This document shows positions 52,677 to 62,066 of a DNA stretch of 64,000 bases, piece by piece. How positions within the stretch are numbered: the stretch's first letter is position 1; every line of letters begins with the position of its first letter. Below the pieces are notes generated by a model. It worked only from the letters and a program-made list of their open reading frames with translations. It was not told the DNA's origin and searched no databases. A program made the translations under genes and the position numbers. This DNA is from VXYL01 sp965199875 (GTDB taxonomy: Bacteria > Pseudomonadota > Gammaproteobacteria > Pseudomonadales > Azotimanducaceae), in NCBI GenBank assembly GCA_965199875.1, contig OZ241346.1:2170001-2234000 (forward strand), written 5' to 3'.

Positions 52677-53893
52677 CCTTCCATCTCCTCGGCCATCCCG
52701 CCGACCACCTCCTGCGCGTCGGCTTTGGCCACGGCCTTGTCGCTGATGCGCACCAGCATCCCAGGCAGCGGCTGCTCCGGCGGGGTTACCGTGTAGCGAT
52801 CGCCGGGTTCAAGGCCGCTCGCCACGTAGGCGAACTCCTCGTCGCTGCGCATGATGTCGAGCTCCCGGGGGCGAATGGCCATGTCGTCGCCGACCAGCCA
52901 GATGGTCCTGCCGCGTTGCAGCGAGTGCCGCGGCACGACGAACAGATCGCCGCCCGAGCGGCCCTGGATCGCCGCGGTGACGAAGGTGCCGATGCGCAGG
53001 GGCTCGCCGTCGTCGCCGTCGCCGGTGCGGTAGGGATCGTCCACTTGCGCCACCACGTGCAGCACTCTGCTTTGCGCATCGAACACCCCCTCGGTACGCA
53101 CCACGCGACCATGCCAAGTGTGGGCGATGCCGCCGATGTCGGCGTTCAGCGTCACCGGCAGGAAGGAGCCGCCGTCCTGGGAGGTCGGCAGGTCGATGTA
53201 CTGCAACTCGTTCTGCGGCAGCGGCAAACGCACTTCCGCGTAGTCGATGGCCAGAGTGTCCGCCAGCGCGGTGCCCATGTTCACGAACTGCCCGACGTCG
53301 GCGCGCTTCTCGCGCACCATGCCGTCGTAGGGAGCGCGGATGACGGTGCGGTTGAGGTCTTCCGTCGCGCGGTCGAGATCCGCCTCGGCGAAGTCCAGCC
53401 CGGCAACGGCCTCGGCCAGCTGGGGTTTGCGCAGCGCCAGGTCGGACGCTGGCTTGGCGGTGGCATCCAGACTGCGCAGCCGCTGCCAGTCCTGGTAGGC
53501 ATAGCCGGCCAGGGCATGCTCGGTGGCTACTTTCGTCTGCGCCTTGGCCACCTCGGAACGAGCGCGTTTCAGCGCCGCCTGGTAGTTGCGCGGGTCGATG
53601 CGCACCAGCACGTCGCCCCGGCTGAAGAAACCGCCGCTGACGAACGCCGGCGACACCTCGACGATCTGCCCGGACACTTCGGAAACCAGCGTCGTGCGCG
53701 TACGCGCCATCACCACGCCCTGGGAGCGGACGACGAACGTCACCGGCTGGCGTTCGGCAGTGGCGACATCCACCAGCAGCGACGGTGGCGGCACCGGCTT
53801 GCGCTCCGGCTGCTGGCGCGCCGCCACCAGCCAAGACAGCAAGGCGGCGACGACCAGAATGCCGACCGGCAGCACGATTTTCGTCCAACGCAT
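52673..53893 (-). CDS. RND efflux periplasmic adaptor (membrane fusion protein)
   Basis: A 406-aa protein. The N-terminal anchor is about residues 8-25. The biotinyl-lipoyl halves are split around a helical hairpin (VSEVSGQIVEVSPAFVSGG near 70-90, VIRAPYDGMVREK near 180), then the beta-barrel and MPD domains. It links the RND pump to an outer-membrane channel. ATG 53893 follows GGGAGGC. It overlaps the pump gene by four bases. Confidence 0.92.
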   Translation of the reverse strand: MRWTKIVLPVGILVVAALLSWLVAARQQPERKPVPPPSLLVDVATAERQPVTFVVRSQGVVMARTRTTLVSEVSGQIVEVSPAFVSGGFFSRGDVLVRIDPRNYQAALKRARSEVAKAQTKVATEHALAGYAYQDWQRLRSLDATAKPASDLALRKPQLAEAVAGLDFAEADLDRATEDLNRTVIRAPYDGMVREKRADVGQFVNMGTALADTLAIDYAEVRLPLPQNELQYIDLPTSQDGGSFLPVTLNADIGGIAHTWHGRVVRTEGVFDAQSRVLHVVAQVDDPYRTGDGDDGEPLRIGTFVTAAIQGRSGGDLFVVPRHSLQRGRTIWLVGDDMAIRPRELDIMRSDEEFAYVASGLEPGDRYTVTPPEQPLPGMLVRISDKAVAKADAQEVVGGMAEEMEG

Positions 53894-54213
53894 GGGGCGC
53901 CTCCCGGAGGCGAACGCCGCGCCGCCCAACGCAGCGCAAGCGAGCCACTATAGCGCAACGCAACGCGACCGCGCCACACTTGGCGCGACAGCGCGACAGC
54001 ATCTCCAGCTCCGGCGGCCATGCGGCATGTGCGAGATCGCTGAAGGCGCCGCGACGGCAGCCAGCGCCCTCCTGGCAAGCGCGGCGCGGACGGCGGTGCA
54101 GGGTGTCGAGGCGTTGGAGCCCGGCACCTCGAACGGTGCCCCGCCACGTCCATCAGCCGGCGCGGATTGGTGCGTAGAATAGCCCCTCCAGCAAGCCAGA
54201 AGGACGGCAAGTC
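53894..54213 (+). other. Divergent intergenic region with dispersed repeat copy B
   Basis: There are 320 bases between the efflux adaptor (minus) and the HCCA-isomerase-like gene (plus). Apart from the repeat at 54015-54067 I see no gene or clear promoter. AGAAGGA before 54214 serves the plus-strand gene. Confidence 0.45.
54015..54067 (-). repeat. Dispersed intergenic repeat, copy B
   Basis: The minus strand shows GGCTGCCGTC, spacer, the same 22-base block as copy A (54023-54044) and GGCC. It matches copy A at 31931-31978 in order and orientation of the blocks. Confidence 0.65.
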
Positions 54214-54846
54214 ATGCCCGCTTCCGTGGAGTTCCATTTCGATTTCGGCAGCCCGAACGCCTATCTTTCGCACCTCGTGATACCGGCCGTCGAGGCCCGC
54301 ACCGGCGTTGCGTTCAGCTACGTTCCGGTGCTGCTTGGCGGCATCTTCAAGGCCACCGGCAACGTCTCGCCGATGGTGTCGTTGCAGGGCATCAAGAACA
54401 AGCCCGAGTACCAGCGCCTGGAAACCCAGCGCTTCGTCCGCCAGCACGGCATCAGCGAGTTCCGCCCCAATCCGCACTTTCCGGTCAACACGCTGCAAAT
54501 CATGCGCGGCGCGGTGTTCGCCGAGGGCGAAGGATTCCTCGCCGCCTACGTGGACGCCGTGTATCGGCACATGTGGGCAGAGGCGAAGAAAATGGACGAC
54601 GCCGAAGTGATTGCGGCGGCCCTCGCCGCATCCGATCTGCCGGCGGAACGGATCATGGCCGGCATCCAGGACCCGGACGTGAAGGCGAAGCTGATCGCCA
54701 ACACCGAGGCCGCCGTGGAGCGTGGCGTGTTCGGCTCGCCGAGCTTCTTCGTTGGCGACGAGCTGTTCTTCGGCAAGGACAAGCTGCGCGACGTGGAAGA
54801 GGAAATCGAACGTCAGCAGGGCGCATCCGGCCAGCCGAGCCCGTAG
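54214..54846 (+). CDS. 2-hydroxychromene-2-carboxylate isomerase-like DsbA-family protein
   Basis: A 210-aa thioredoxin-fold protein of the kappa-GST/HCCA isomerase type: FDFGSPNAYL at the N-terminus with the catalytic-type serine, then VLLGGIFKATGN, and GVFGSPSFFVGDELFFGKD near the end. Relatives use glutathione to isomerise ring-cleavage products of naphthalene-type compounds. Here no other aromatic-degradation genes are visible, so the real substrate is open. modA follows two bases after its stop. Confidence 0.9.
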   Translation: MPASVEFHFDFGSPNAYLSHLVIPAVEARTGVAFSYVPVLLGGIFKATGNVSPMVSLQGIKNKPEYQRLETQRFVRQHGISEFRPNPHFPVNTLQIMRGAVFAEGEGFLAAYVDAVYRHMWAEAKKMDDAEVIAAALAASDLPAERIMAGIQDPDVKAKLIANTEAAVERGVFGSPSFFVGDELFFGKDKLRDVEEEIERQQGASGQPSP

Positions 54847-54848
54847 GG

Positions 54849-55562
54849 ATGCATCGGGTTGGCCTGCTGCGGCGCAAATTGCTGGCCGCCGCCCTTGTGC
54901 TGGCGGCGGTTTCGGGCAGCGGCGAGGCGGCGCTGCAAGTGGCCGTGGCGGCCAACTTCCAATCCGCCTTCGTGCAGCTGGCGGAGGGCTACTCGGGCGA
55001 GATCGCGGCCACCTATGGTTCCTCCGGCCTGCTGTACGCGCAGATCGTCCAAGGCCGATCCTTCGATGCGTTCCTGTCGGCGGACCGGATGCGCCCGCAG
55101 GCGTTGCTGGACGCGAACCTGGCCTTTGCGCCCACCGCCTACGCCAGCGGTCGAATCGTCCTGCTGGTACGCGACGGCGCACCCGGCGCGAACTGGCTGG
55201 CGGGCCCCCGCAAACGCGTTGCCATCGCCAATCCCGACACCGCCCCCTACGGCCGCGCCGCCGAGGAGACGCTTGCCCGCCTTGGCGCCGACGTGAAACG
55301 CATCACCGCGTTGAACGTGGCGCAGGCGTTCCATTTCTGGGCCAGCGGCGCGGTCGATGGTGCCTTCGCCGCCATGGCGCAAGTGCTTGCCGAAGACACG
55401 CCGCCGGAACGCTACTGGATCGTTCCCGAAGGACTGCACGCGCCTATCGAGCAAGTGGCGGTGGCCATACGCGGCGGCAACGAGGCAGCGGCGACGGCGT
55501 TCCTGCAATACCTGACGAGCGACGGCGCGCAGGCGCTGGTTCGCACCGCTGGCTACCGCTAG
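54849..55562 (+). CDS. modA: Molybdate ABC transporter substrate-binding protein
   Basis: A 237-aa periplasmic receptor. The signal peptide is about residues 1-28. The mature chain has LQVAVAANFQSAF, YGSSGLLYAQI, FLSADRMRP and NPDTAPYGRAA, all typical of ModA ligand-binding sites. It captures molybdate or tungstate. It is the first gene of modABC and directly follows the HCCA-isomerase-like gene. Confidence 0.93.
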   Translation: MHRVGLLRRKLLAAALVLAAVSGSGEAALQVAVAANFQSAFVQLAEGYSGEIAATYGSSGLLYAQIVQGRSFDAFLSADRMRPQALLDANLAFAPTAYASGRIVLLVRDGAPGANWLAGPRKRVAIANPDTAPYGRAAEETLARLGADVKRITALNVAQAFHFWASGAVDGAFAAMAQVLAEDTPPERYWIVPEGLHAPIEQVAVAIRGGNEAAATAFLQYLTSDGAQALVRTAGYR

Positions 55563-55578
55563 CAACGCTTGAAGAGCC

Positions 55579-56244
55579 GTGCCCATCGGCGCCGACATCG
55601 CCCAGGCGGCTTGGGTTACCGGCGCGTTGGCGCTGGTTACGACGACGGCGTTGCTGCTGCTGACGCCGCCTCTCGCGTGGTGGATCGCCCGCAGCCGCTC
55701 CAAGTGGCGCCCGCCCGTGGAAGCGCTTACGGCGCTGCCGCTGGTGCTGCCGCCGACGGTGCTCGGCTTCTATCTGCTGCTGGCCATGGCGCCTTCCGGG
55801 CCGTTGGGCGCACTGGCGGACGGCATCTTCGGCGCTCCGCTGGCGTTTACCTTCGCCGGCCTGGTGATCGGCTCGATGATCTACTCGCTGCCTTTCGTGG
55901 TCGGGCCGCTGGCATCGGCTTTCCGCACCACGGATGCCGGGCTGCTGGAAGCGGCAGCGAGCCTGGGCGTGGCGCCGTCGAGACGCTTTCTGAGCCTGGT
56001 GCTGCCCATGCACAAGCGCGCCCTGATTGCCGCCGGGGTGCTTGGCTTTGCCCATACGGTGGGCGAGTTCGGCATCGTGCTGATGATCGGCGGCAACATC
56101 CCAGGCGAAACCCGCGTGCTCTCCATCGCTCTGTTCGACCGCGTGGAGATGCTGGAATACGGCGCGGCGCACGTTATCGCCGCCGGTTTGCTGGCGTTTT
56201 CGCTGGTGGTGCTGACCGCCACCTATCGTTGGCTGCGGCCTTGA
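55579..56244 (+). CDS. modB: Molybdate ABC transporter permease
   Basis: A 221-aa inner-membrane protein with about five helices. It shows LPLVLPPTVLGFYLLL and the EAA-type loop LEAAASLGVAPSRRF for ATPase contact, and closes with GEFGIVLMIGGNIPGETR, a hallmark of ModB. The start is GTG 55579, 16 bases after modA. Confidence 0.93.
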   Translation: MPIGADIAQAAWVTGALALVTTTALLLLTPPLAWWIARSRSKWRPPVEALTALPLVLPPTVLGFYLLLAMAPSGPLGALADGIFGAPLAFTFAGLVIGSMIYSLPFVVGPLASAFRTTDAGLLEAAASLGVAPSRRFLSLVLPMHKRALIAAGVLGFAHTVGEFGIVLMIGGNIPGETRVLSIALFDRVEMLEYGAAHVIAAGLLAFSLVVLTATYRWLRP

Positions 56245-56327
56245 AGAAGCCGCCACGGCAGGCGCGCCATTCCGCTGCGAAGGCGTTTGCCCAAGCGATG
56301 CAGGGCCGCCAGGCGAGGCGTTGAAGG

Positions 56328-57407
56328 ATGCAGCTGCGCGTGCAGGGCGAGGTGGTTCGGGGCGGCTTCACGCTGCAAACGGACCTGAATCTCGACGTGC
56401 TGGGGGTGACGGCGCTGGTGGGTGCTTCGGGCGCTGGCAAGTCCACCTTGCTGCGGTTGATCGGCGGCTTCGAGCCGCGGGCGGCGGCGACCGTGGAAGT
56501 GGACGGCGAGCGCTGGCAGGACGCTGCGCGCCGGCATCCGTCCGTGCCGGCCCACGCCAGGGCGGTGGCCACCGTGTTCCAGGAGCCGCGGCTGTTCCCG
56601 CACTGGAGCGCAAGGCGCAATCTGGAGTTCGCCGCCAAAGCGCCGCCGCGTTCCGGCACGCGGCTGGAACTCGACGAGGTGGTGTCGTTTCTGGACCTGG
56701 CGCCGCTCTTGGCGCAGCACCCGCACCAGCTCTCCGGCGGCCAGCGCCAGCGCGTGGCGCTGGGCCGCGCTCTGCTGGCCGGCGCGAAGCTGTGGCTGTT
56801 CGACGAACCGATGTCCGCGCTGGACGTGGCCTCCCGGCGGGAAATCGCGCCCTATCTGCAACGCCTCTGCCGTCGTCACGCGGTTCCCATCGTCTACGTC
56901 AGCCACTCGCTGCCGGAGGTGCTGGCCCTTGCCGACCAGGTGCTGCTCGCCAGCAATGGCCGCATCGAGCAGGTGGAGTCGGGCACCGCCCTCGGCACCG
57001 CGTTTGCCGCCTCGGAGCTTGGCGACGAAGCCGGCGCCGTCATCAGCTGCCGCTTCCAGCGCTTCGACGAGCGCTACCGCCTCTCCGAACTGGCGTTCGA
57101 GAACGCCACGCTGTTCGTGCCGGGCGACCTCGGCGGCGGCGAGCCGAAGGTGCTGCTGCACATCCCGGCCAGAGACGTAAGCCTTTCGACCACCGCCGTC
57201 GACCACGTGAGCATCCTCAACCGCGTGGACGGCGAAATCGAAACCTTGAGCGACCAGGGCGATTCCATGCTGGCGGCAGTGCGCTGCGGCGAACAGAGCC
57301 TGCTCGCCCGCGTGACCCATCGCTCGGTGGACGAACTGAAGCTCGCGGTTGGCGTGAAGGTGCAGGCGCTCATCAAGTCCGTGGCGGTGCGAACCGGAGC
57401 GGTTTGA
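56328..57407 (+). CDS. modC: Molybdate ABC transporter ATP-binding protein
   Basis: A 359-aa ATPase. Walker A GASGAGKST, signature LSGGQRQRVALGRALL, Walker B LWLFDEP, and the H-loop YVSHS are present. A C-terminal TOBE domain of about 70 residues (VDHVSILNRVDGEI, then GEQSLLARVTHRS) may bind molybdate for regulation. It completes the modABC uptake system. Confidence 0.93.
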   Translation: MQLRVQGEVVRGGFTLQTDLNLDVLGVTALVGASGAGKSTLLRLIGGFEPRAAATVEVDGERWQDAARRHPSVPAHARAVATVFQEPRLFPHWSARRNLEFAAKAPPRSGTRLELDEVVSFLDLAPLLAQHPHQLSGGQRQRVALGRALLAGAKLWLFDEPMSALDVASRREIAPYLQRLCRRHAVPIVYVSHSLPEVLALADQVLLASNGRIEQVESGTALGTAFAASELGDEAGAVISCRFQRFDERYRLSELAFENATLFVPGDLGGGEPKVLLHIPARDVSLSTTAVDHVSILNRVDGEIETLSDQGDSMLAAVRCGEQSLLARVTHRSVDELKLAVGVKVQALIKSVAVRTGAV

Positions 57408-57424
57408 GTTTCAAGAAGCCCGTC

Positions 57425-58945
57425 TCAGCCCGCAGCCGCCTTGCAGTAGTAGTCGATGAAGCGCTGGTGGTCCGGCAGCTGGCCGACGAGCTGCCGCACC
57501 GAGCCGTGTATGCCGGTGAGAAACTGGGTCAGTTCGTCGTCGCTCATCATGTTGACGATGGGATGGTACTGCTCCGGCGTGATGCCCTGGCCCAGCATCA
57601 CTTGAATCCACGAGTTCTCGCCGAACAGCTCCGTTGGCAGCTTGAACACTCGGCCGGCCTGCCGGAACAGTTCGATGCGGTGCTTGAGGGAATCCGGAAC
57701 GTCCATCTCGCGGCACTGGCACCAGAACGGCGTGTCGGTGCGGTTGGTGACGTGGTAGTGCAGAATGATGAAGTCACGGACGTTCTCGATCTCGAAGCGC
57801 ATCTGCTTGTTGAACTCGTCGACGTCCGGCGCCCGGATGCCGTCGTAGGGAAACATCTGCATCAGCCGGATGATGCTGCGCTGGATGAGATGGATGCTGG
57901 TGGATTCCAGCGGCTCGATGAAGCCGGACGCAAGGCCCATCGCCACGCAGTTCTTGCGCCAGTGCTCGTAGCGCTGGCCGGCGGCGAAGCGCAGCACCCT
58001 CGGCTGCGTGAGGTGTTTGCCTTGGACGTTGCCGAGCAGGCAGCGGCTGGCGTCGTCGTCCGACCAGTGGCGGCTGCTGTACACCACGCCGTTTCCGACC
58101 CGATGCTGCAAAGGGATGCGCCACTGCCATCCTGCGTCCCGGGCGATGGAGCGGGTGTAGGGCAGGGGCGGGCCGACGGATTCGGTTTGCAGCGCGACGG
58201 CGCGATCGCAGGGCAGCCAGTGGCGCCAGTCTTCGTAGCCGACGCCGAGCGTCTGATCGATCAAAAGGCCGCGAAAGCCGGTGCAGTCGATGAACAGATC
58301 GCCGTCGATCCGCTCGCCCGATTGCAAACGAATGGCGCTGACGAAACCGCTCTCGGGGTCTTGCAGAACCTCGGCGATCCTGCCTTCCTGCCGCACCACG
58401 CCGTGTTCCTCCGCCATGCCTCTCAAGAACCTGGCGTAGAGCGACGCATCGAAGTGGTAGGCGTAGTTCAGCCGCTGGTTGGGCAAGACGGCGAAGCGGT
58501 TGTCCTTGGCGGCGGCCCACTCGCTGCAATACTCGCCGAACTCTTCGGCGATGCCCATCTTCCTGCCCTTCATCCAGAAGTGCTGGAAACCGGCGGCCCA
58601 GCTGTCCTTGCCGGTCCAGCCGAAGGAGTGGATGTAGTTCTGGCCCAGGTCGCGCCAGTTCTCGAAGGAAATGCCCAGCTTGAACGTGCCTTGCACGGCC
58701 TTCACGAAGTCCTGCTCCTTCACCTTCAACAGCTGATGAAGCGTGAGCAAGGTGGGAATCGTCGCCTCGCCGACGCCGACGGTGCCGATCTCGTCGGATT
58801 CGACCAGCGTGATGTCCAGCGTCTTGCCCAAGAGCTTCGCCAGCGACGCGGCCGCCATCCAGCCAGCGGTGCCGCCGCCGGCGACGACGACCTTGTGGAT
58901 TCGCCGAGACGGTGCCGTGCTGGTTTGTTCGTCTTTGGCAGGCAA
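57425..58945 (-). CDS. Flavin-dependent tryptophan halogenase-family protein
   Basis: A 506-aa protein. The FAD motif is GGGTAGW (23-29), the halogenase motif W-x-W-x-I-P is at 273-278, the catalytic lysine corresponds to Lys89 (TFKLG), and Glu347 (PLEST) matches the PrnA glutamate. All key residues for chlorination or bromination of an aromatic ring are kept. No flavin reductase or indole pathway is adjacent; the neighbours are a JmjC-type cupin and SapC, as in carbohydrate or TonB-linked clusters. The substrate is therefore uncertain. Confidence 0.9.
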   Translation of the reverse strand: MPAKDEQTSTAPSRRIHKVVVAGGGTAGWMAAASLAKLLGKTLDITLVESDEIGTVGVGEATIPTLLTLHQLLKVKEQDFVKAVQGTFKLGISFENWRDLGQNYIHSFGWTGKDSWAAGFQHFWMKGRKMGIAEEFGEYCSEWAAAKDNRFAVLPNQRLNYAYHFDASLYARFLRGMAEEHGVVRQEGRIAEVLQDPESGFVSAIRLQSGERIDGDLFIDCTGFRGLLIDQTLGVGYEDWRHWLPCDRAVALQTESVGPPLPYTRSIARDAGWQWRIPLQHRVGNGVVYSSRHWSDDDASRCLLGNVQGKHLTQPRVLRFAAGQRYEHWRKNCVAMGLASGFIEPLESTSIHLIQRSIIRLMQMFPYDGIRAPDVDEFNKQMRFEIENVRDFIILHYHVTNRTDTPFWCQCREMDVPDSLKHRIELFRQAGRVFKLPTELFGENSWIQVMLGQGITPEQYHPIVNMMSDDELTQFLTGIHGSVRQLVGQLPDHQRFIDYYCKAAAG

Positions 58946-58977
58946 CTTCGGGTCTCCTTGATGGGCGGGCGCCAGTC

Positions 58978-59990
58978 TACTGGTTCAGCTTGTTGAGCAG
59001 GTCTCCGCGCAGCTTTCTGGCGGCGTCTTCGTCGAGCGTTGCCAGGATTCCGCGGCCTTGCTCCGGTATGTGCCGGTAGACGTCTTCGTCGGCGTCGAAC
59101 ACGTAGTGATTGTAGATCGCTCGCCACGCCTCTTTCTGGTGCTGCGGCAGGTCGCGCAGCGCCAGCATGGCGTGCAGCAGGGCATGGGACGGCGTGCCCA
59201 GATAGGCCGGGCTGCTGCACCACCAGTAGTTGACCAGCAGGTTGAAGGGCGACAGGGATTCGACGTGATGCCACCACATGCTGGGGATGAAGAGCGCGTC
59301 GCCGGGTTGCAGCAGGGCCGTCCGAGCGTGAGCTTGCGCTTGGCGAAAGCGCGGGTGGCGCTGGAAGTTCGGATGGCGGAAGTCCACCAGGCTGATCGGC
59401 TGTCCGGAGGGCGTCTTGTCCAGCGGGCCCACGTACAGGTTGCCGATCTGCTCCGGCGGCAGCAGGGTGAAGCGGCGCCGGCCGGCCACCACGCAGGCGA
59501 TGTTGTTCGGAAAGTCGTAGTGCGCCGAGACGCGCGTTTCGCTGCCAAGCCAGAAGCTCGCCAGCGCATCCGTCACCGGCCAGCGCAAGTCGTTCTGCGC
59601 GCGAAAGCCCGGCAGCCACTGGTCCACCGGCGTGGAGCCAACGTAGATGGTGGCGAGGGACTCTTCGCGCCCCGGCTGGCCAAGCCTTTCCAGCACTTGC
59701 GCCAGCGTCGCCTTGCCAGCGCGGAAGTTGAAGCCGGTGCATGGTTCGTCGTAGAAGAACCTGCCGTCGATGGATGCATCGCCGACGTAGACGGTCAGCG
59801 GCGACGGGCTGTGGAAGCGGCGAAGGTAGCGCGCCGCGGATTCCACGGAGTGGTCGCACGCCAGCGCCGGCCAGCTCGCCACCAGCCCGCGCAGCAACAA
59901 CGGCTCTTCGCCGCGCAGCACGCCATCCGGCACCTCGGCGTTGGCGCAGTCGAGCGCAGCGACCGGCGGCAGGTCGTCCAGCCAGGTCAT
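58978..59990 (-). CDS. Cupin-like (JmjC-type) domain protein
   Basis: A 337-aa protein. Fe(II)-binding HxD...H pattern: SAHYDFPNN supplies His and Asp, and WWHHVESL the second His. The GDALFIPSMWWH phrase is typical of FIH-like cupin_8 dioxygenases. It may hydroxylate a peptide or small molecule with 2-oxoglutarate. It overlaps the start region of its upstream neighbour sapC by ATGA and lies 32 bases before the halogenase gene. Confidence 0.87.
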
Positions 59991-60763
59991 GGGCTTTCGC
60001 CAGCGACGGAGGGTCCGCTCGCTTCCTCGTTGCCTTGGTCTAGCTGCACCTGCTTGTTCTTGCGCTCCACCAGCCGCGCAACGTTGGCCGTGGAGGCGAG
60101 CACCATGAAGAGCGGCATCAGCAAGCCCCGTTCGTTGAAGCTGCCAAGCACTTGCGCGGAGAGCGCCTGCACCTTCTCTTCGTTGACGCAGTCGAAGCCA
60201 AGCAGCTGGTTTCTCGACCCATCCTTCAGCGCGATCTCGAACGTCACCGTTTCGAGCAAGTCGTTCTCGCGCAGAGCGTCCACGAAGGCGCTGGCCTGCC
60301 CCAGACCATCGTGGATGGTTTCCAGCAAGTCCGCCGCTTCCTCGAGAAACGGCGTGCGTCCGCCAAGCGGCAGAAACAGCGCCTCGCCGGCCTCCTTGTT
60401 GACCCGAGGATGGTCCACATCCAGCGACAGCACCCGCACGCGCTCCGGCTTGCCGCCCACCGTGGTTTCCTGGTAGCCGATCAGAAACGGCACCCGGCGC
60501 AGCATCGCCGGAACGTAGGCCGCATCCCAGCCCGTCTCGCTTAGAAACAGGTTCTCGCGCTCCTGGAACCCGAACAACGCCACCGGCGTATGGCTGCCCT
60601 TGCCGTCCTGCTGGAACAGAATCGGATAGAACGCCTGAACGTCGCGGAACTCGAACGGAAACACCGGCGCCTTCATCACATCGTCGCCGAAGCGGGCCGC
60701 CCGATCGGTGACGACCTTGAGGTCGCCATGCTCGACGTTGTTCAGAAGGGCGTAGTTGGGCAT
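59987..60763 (-). CDS. SapC family protein
   Basis: A 258-aa SapC-like protein. It shows FPFEFRDVQAFYPILFQ, PVALFGFQERENLFL and VPFLIGYQ at the N-terminal half. The family occurs beside TonB receptors, cupin_8 proteins and halogenases; its biochemical role is not established, and older work links it to S-layer-type surface proteins. It is the first gene of the sapC-cupin-halogenase run. Confidence 0.88.
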   Translation of the reverse strand: MPNYALLNNVEHGDLKVVTDRAARFGDDVMKAPVFPFEFRDVQAFYPILFQQDGKGSHTPVALFGFQERENLFLSETGWDAAYVPAMLRRVPFLIGYQETTVGGKPERVRVLSLDVDHPRVNKEAGEALFLPLGGRTPFLEEAADLLETIHDGLGQASAFVDALRENDLLETVTFEIALKDGSRNQLLGFDCVNEEKVQALSAQVLGSFNERGLLMPLFMVLASTANVARLVERKNKQVQLDQGNEEASGPSVAGESP

Positions 60764-60816
60764 GGGGACGGTGGCATATTTCCGGCAGGCGGTGGCGCGC
60801 TTTAGGACTTCGAGCG

Positions 60817-62066
60817 CTAGCGATCCCAGACTAGGAGCCGCTCGACGGCACGGTCTCGCACGGTACCGCCTTCCAAGAACACGTTCGGCACGCCGCCGCC
60901 GTAGAAGCGCACGTTCTCCCGGCCGAAGATGTCGCGGGCCGCACCTACCGCTGTGTCTCGGTGCAGATCGGTCTTCTCGTCAAGCTCCTTCGCGCCGTAC
61001 CAGCGATCGTAATCATCCTTCTTGTCGACCACCGTACACTTGACGTCTTGGCTGTCACCGCTCCGATGGGCGGCAAAGAACGCCCTGTAGAGCACATCGT
61101 CCTCTGGCAGGGAATAGCCCATGAGCACGACATGTTTCGCCTTCTTGACGATGACGCGCAGCTCGCGCTGTATCTCTTCAAGAAAAGCCGGTGGGCGCTC
61201 CTTGACGCTGCTCTGCATCTGCGTGGAAGTATGGTGCGCGTAGGTCAACGTATCGCAATGTACGCATGCGCGAGCATCGACCTCCCCCTTCTTCCGAGCT
61301 CGGCGCTCCTTGACGGTACGGGCTTGCTTGTAATCGGTGTCAGACACAAATGCACGCAGTGGGGGCGGCGGGATCAGGGTGGGCGAGTCGACCGTCCAAC
61401 TATCTCCACAATAGTTCGACAGTTTCCCGCAGTTTGGACACTCCCTCCAGCACAGGCACCCGTGCGGCAGCAAGAACTTCGTGACCCGAATCCTCTGACC
61501 GACCTCGTTCAGCCTTTGAACGACGGCCTCGCTCATGGAATGCCAAACACGCGGCTCCGGCTCCCTCTTCTCTGGTCGAACACCCGAGACAAAGTGTGCT
61601 TGATCCAGGAAGACTTCCAGCGTGCTGGCAGGACACCCGATGTGCCGCACCGTCGTGCTCTTGTTGAAGTTCCGATTGGCTATCATCTGGCACCAGAGAC
61701 CGATAGGGTCGTAGTTCATACTGGCGAAGCTGACGTCGCCAAGATAGAACTCCGGCGAATCGGGAAGCTGGTCGGAGCGCTCGATTCCCTCAATTTGCAT
61801 GCGCCTTGCTAGTACACGCGCAAAGTCGTAGTGAAGGGCGAGGTGGTCACCTTCACGAGCGGCCTTCTGCCAGTCGATAAAGAACATCGCCTGAAGCAGC
61901 ATCTTCAACGCGTTCTTTGCGCCGCCGACTTGCTGAGGCGTGAGGAAGGTCTCGCCCGCATGAAACCCGTGGCCGCTTTGATCGTGAAGGTCCATGATGT
62001 TGAACAGATCGTTGATCTTGAACCCTTCGTTGCCGGCAGGTTCTCCGCTGCCTGGACATGCCTTTA
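60817..62066 (-). pseudogene. SIR2-like defence protein, C-terminal part (split by IS copy 2)
   Basis: About 416 residues that continue a frame starting beyond 63722. The end carries KHVVLMGYSLPEDDVLYRAF, typical of SIR2-like NAD-binding domains in phage-defence proteins, and two CxxC pairs (CPNC, CVHC) suggest a zinc site. Joining 63722-64000 to this part and removing the duplicated TTTA keeps one frame, reading LKEIVKACPGSGE. As found, the gene is inactive. Confidence 0.75.

Noticed and set aside
50556..52796. A 746-aa plus-strand open frame rich in His, Gln and Arg.
   Set aside because: It is the antisense shadow of the RND pump gene.
60961..61812. A 283-aa plus-strand open frame.
   Set aside because: It is antisense to the SIR2-like gene and has no recognisable domain.
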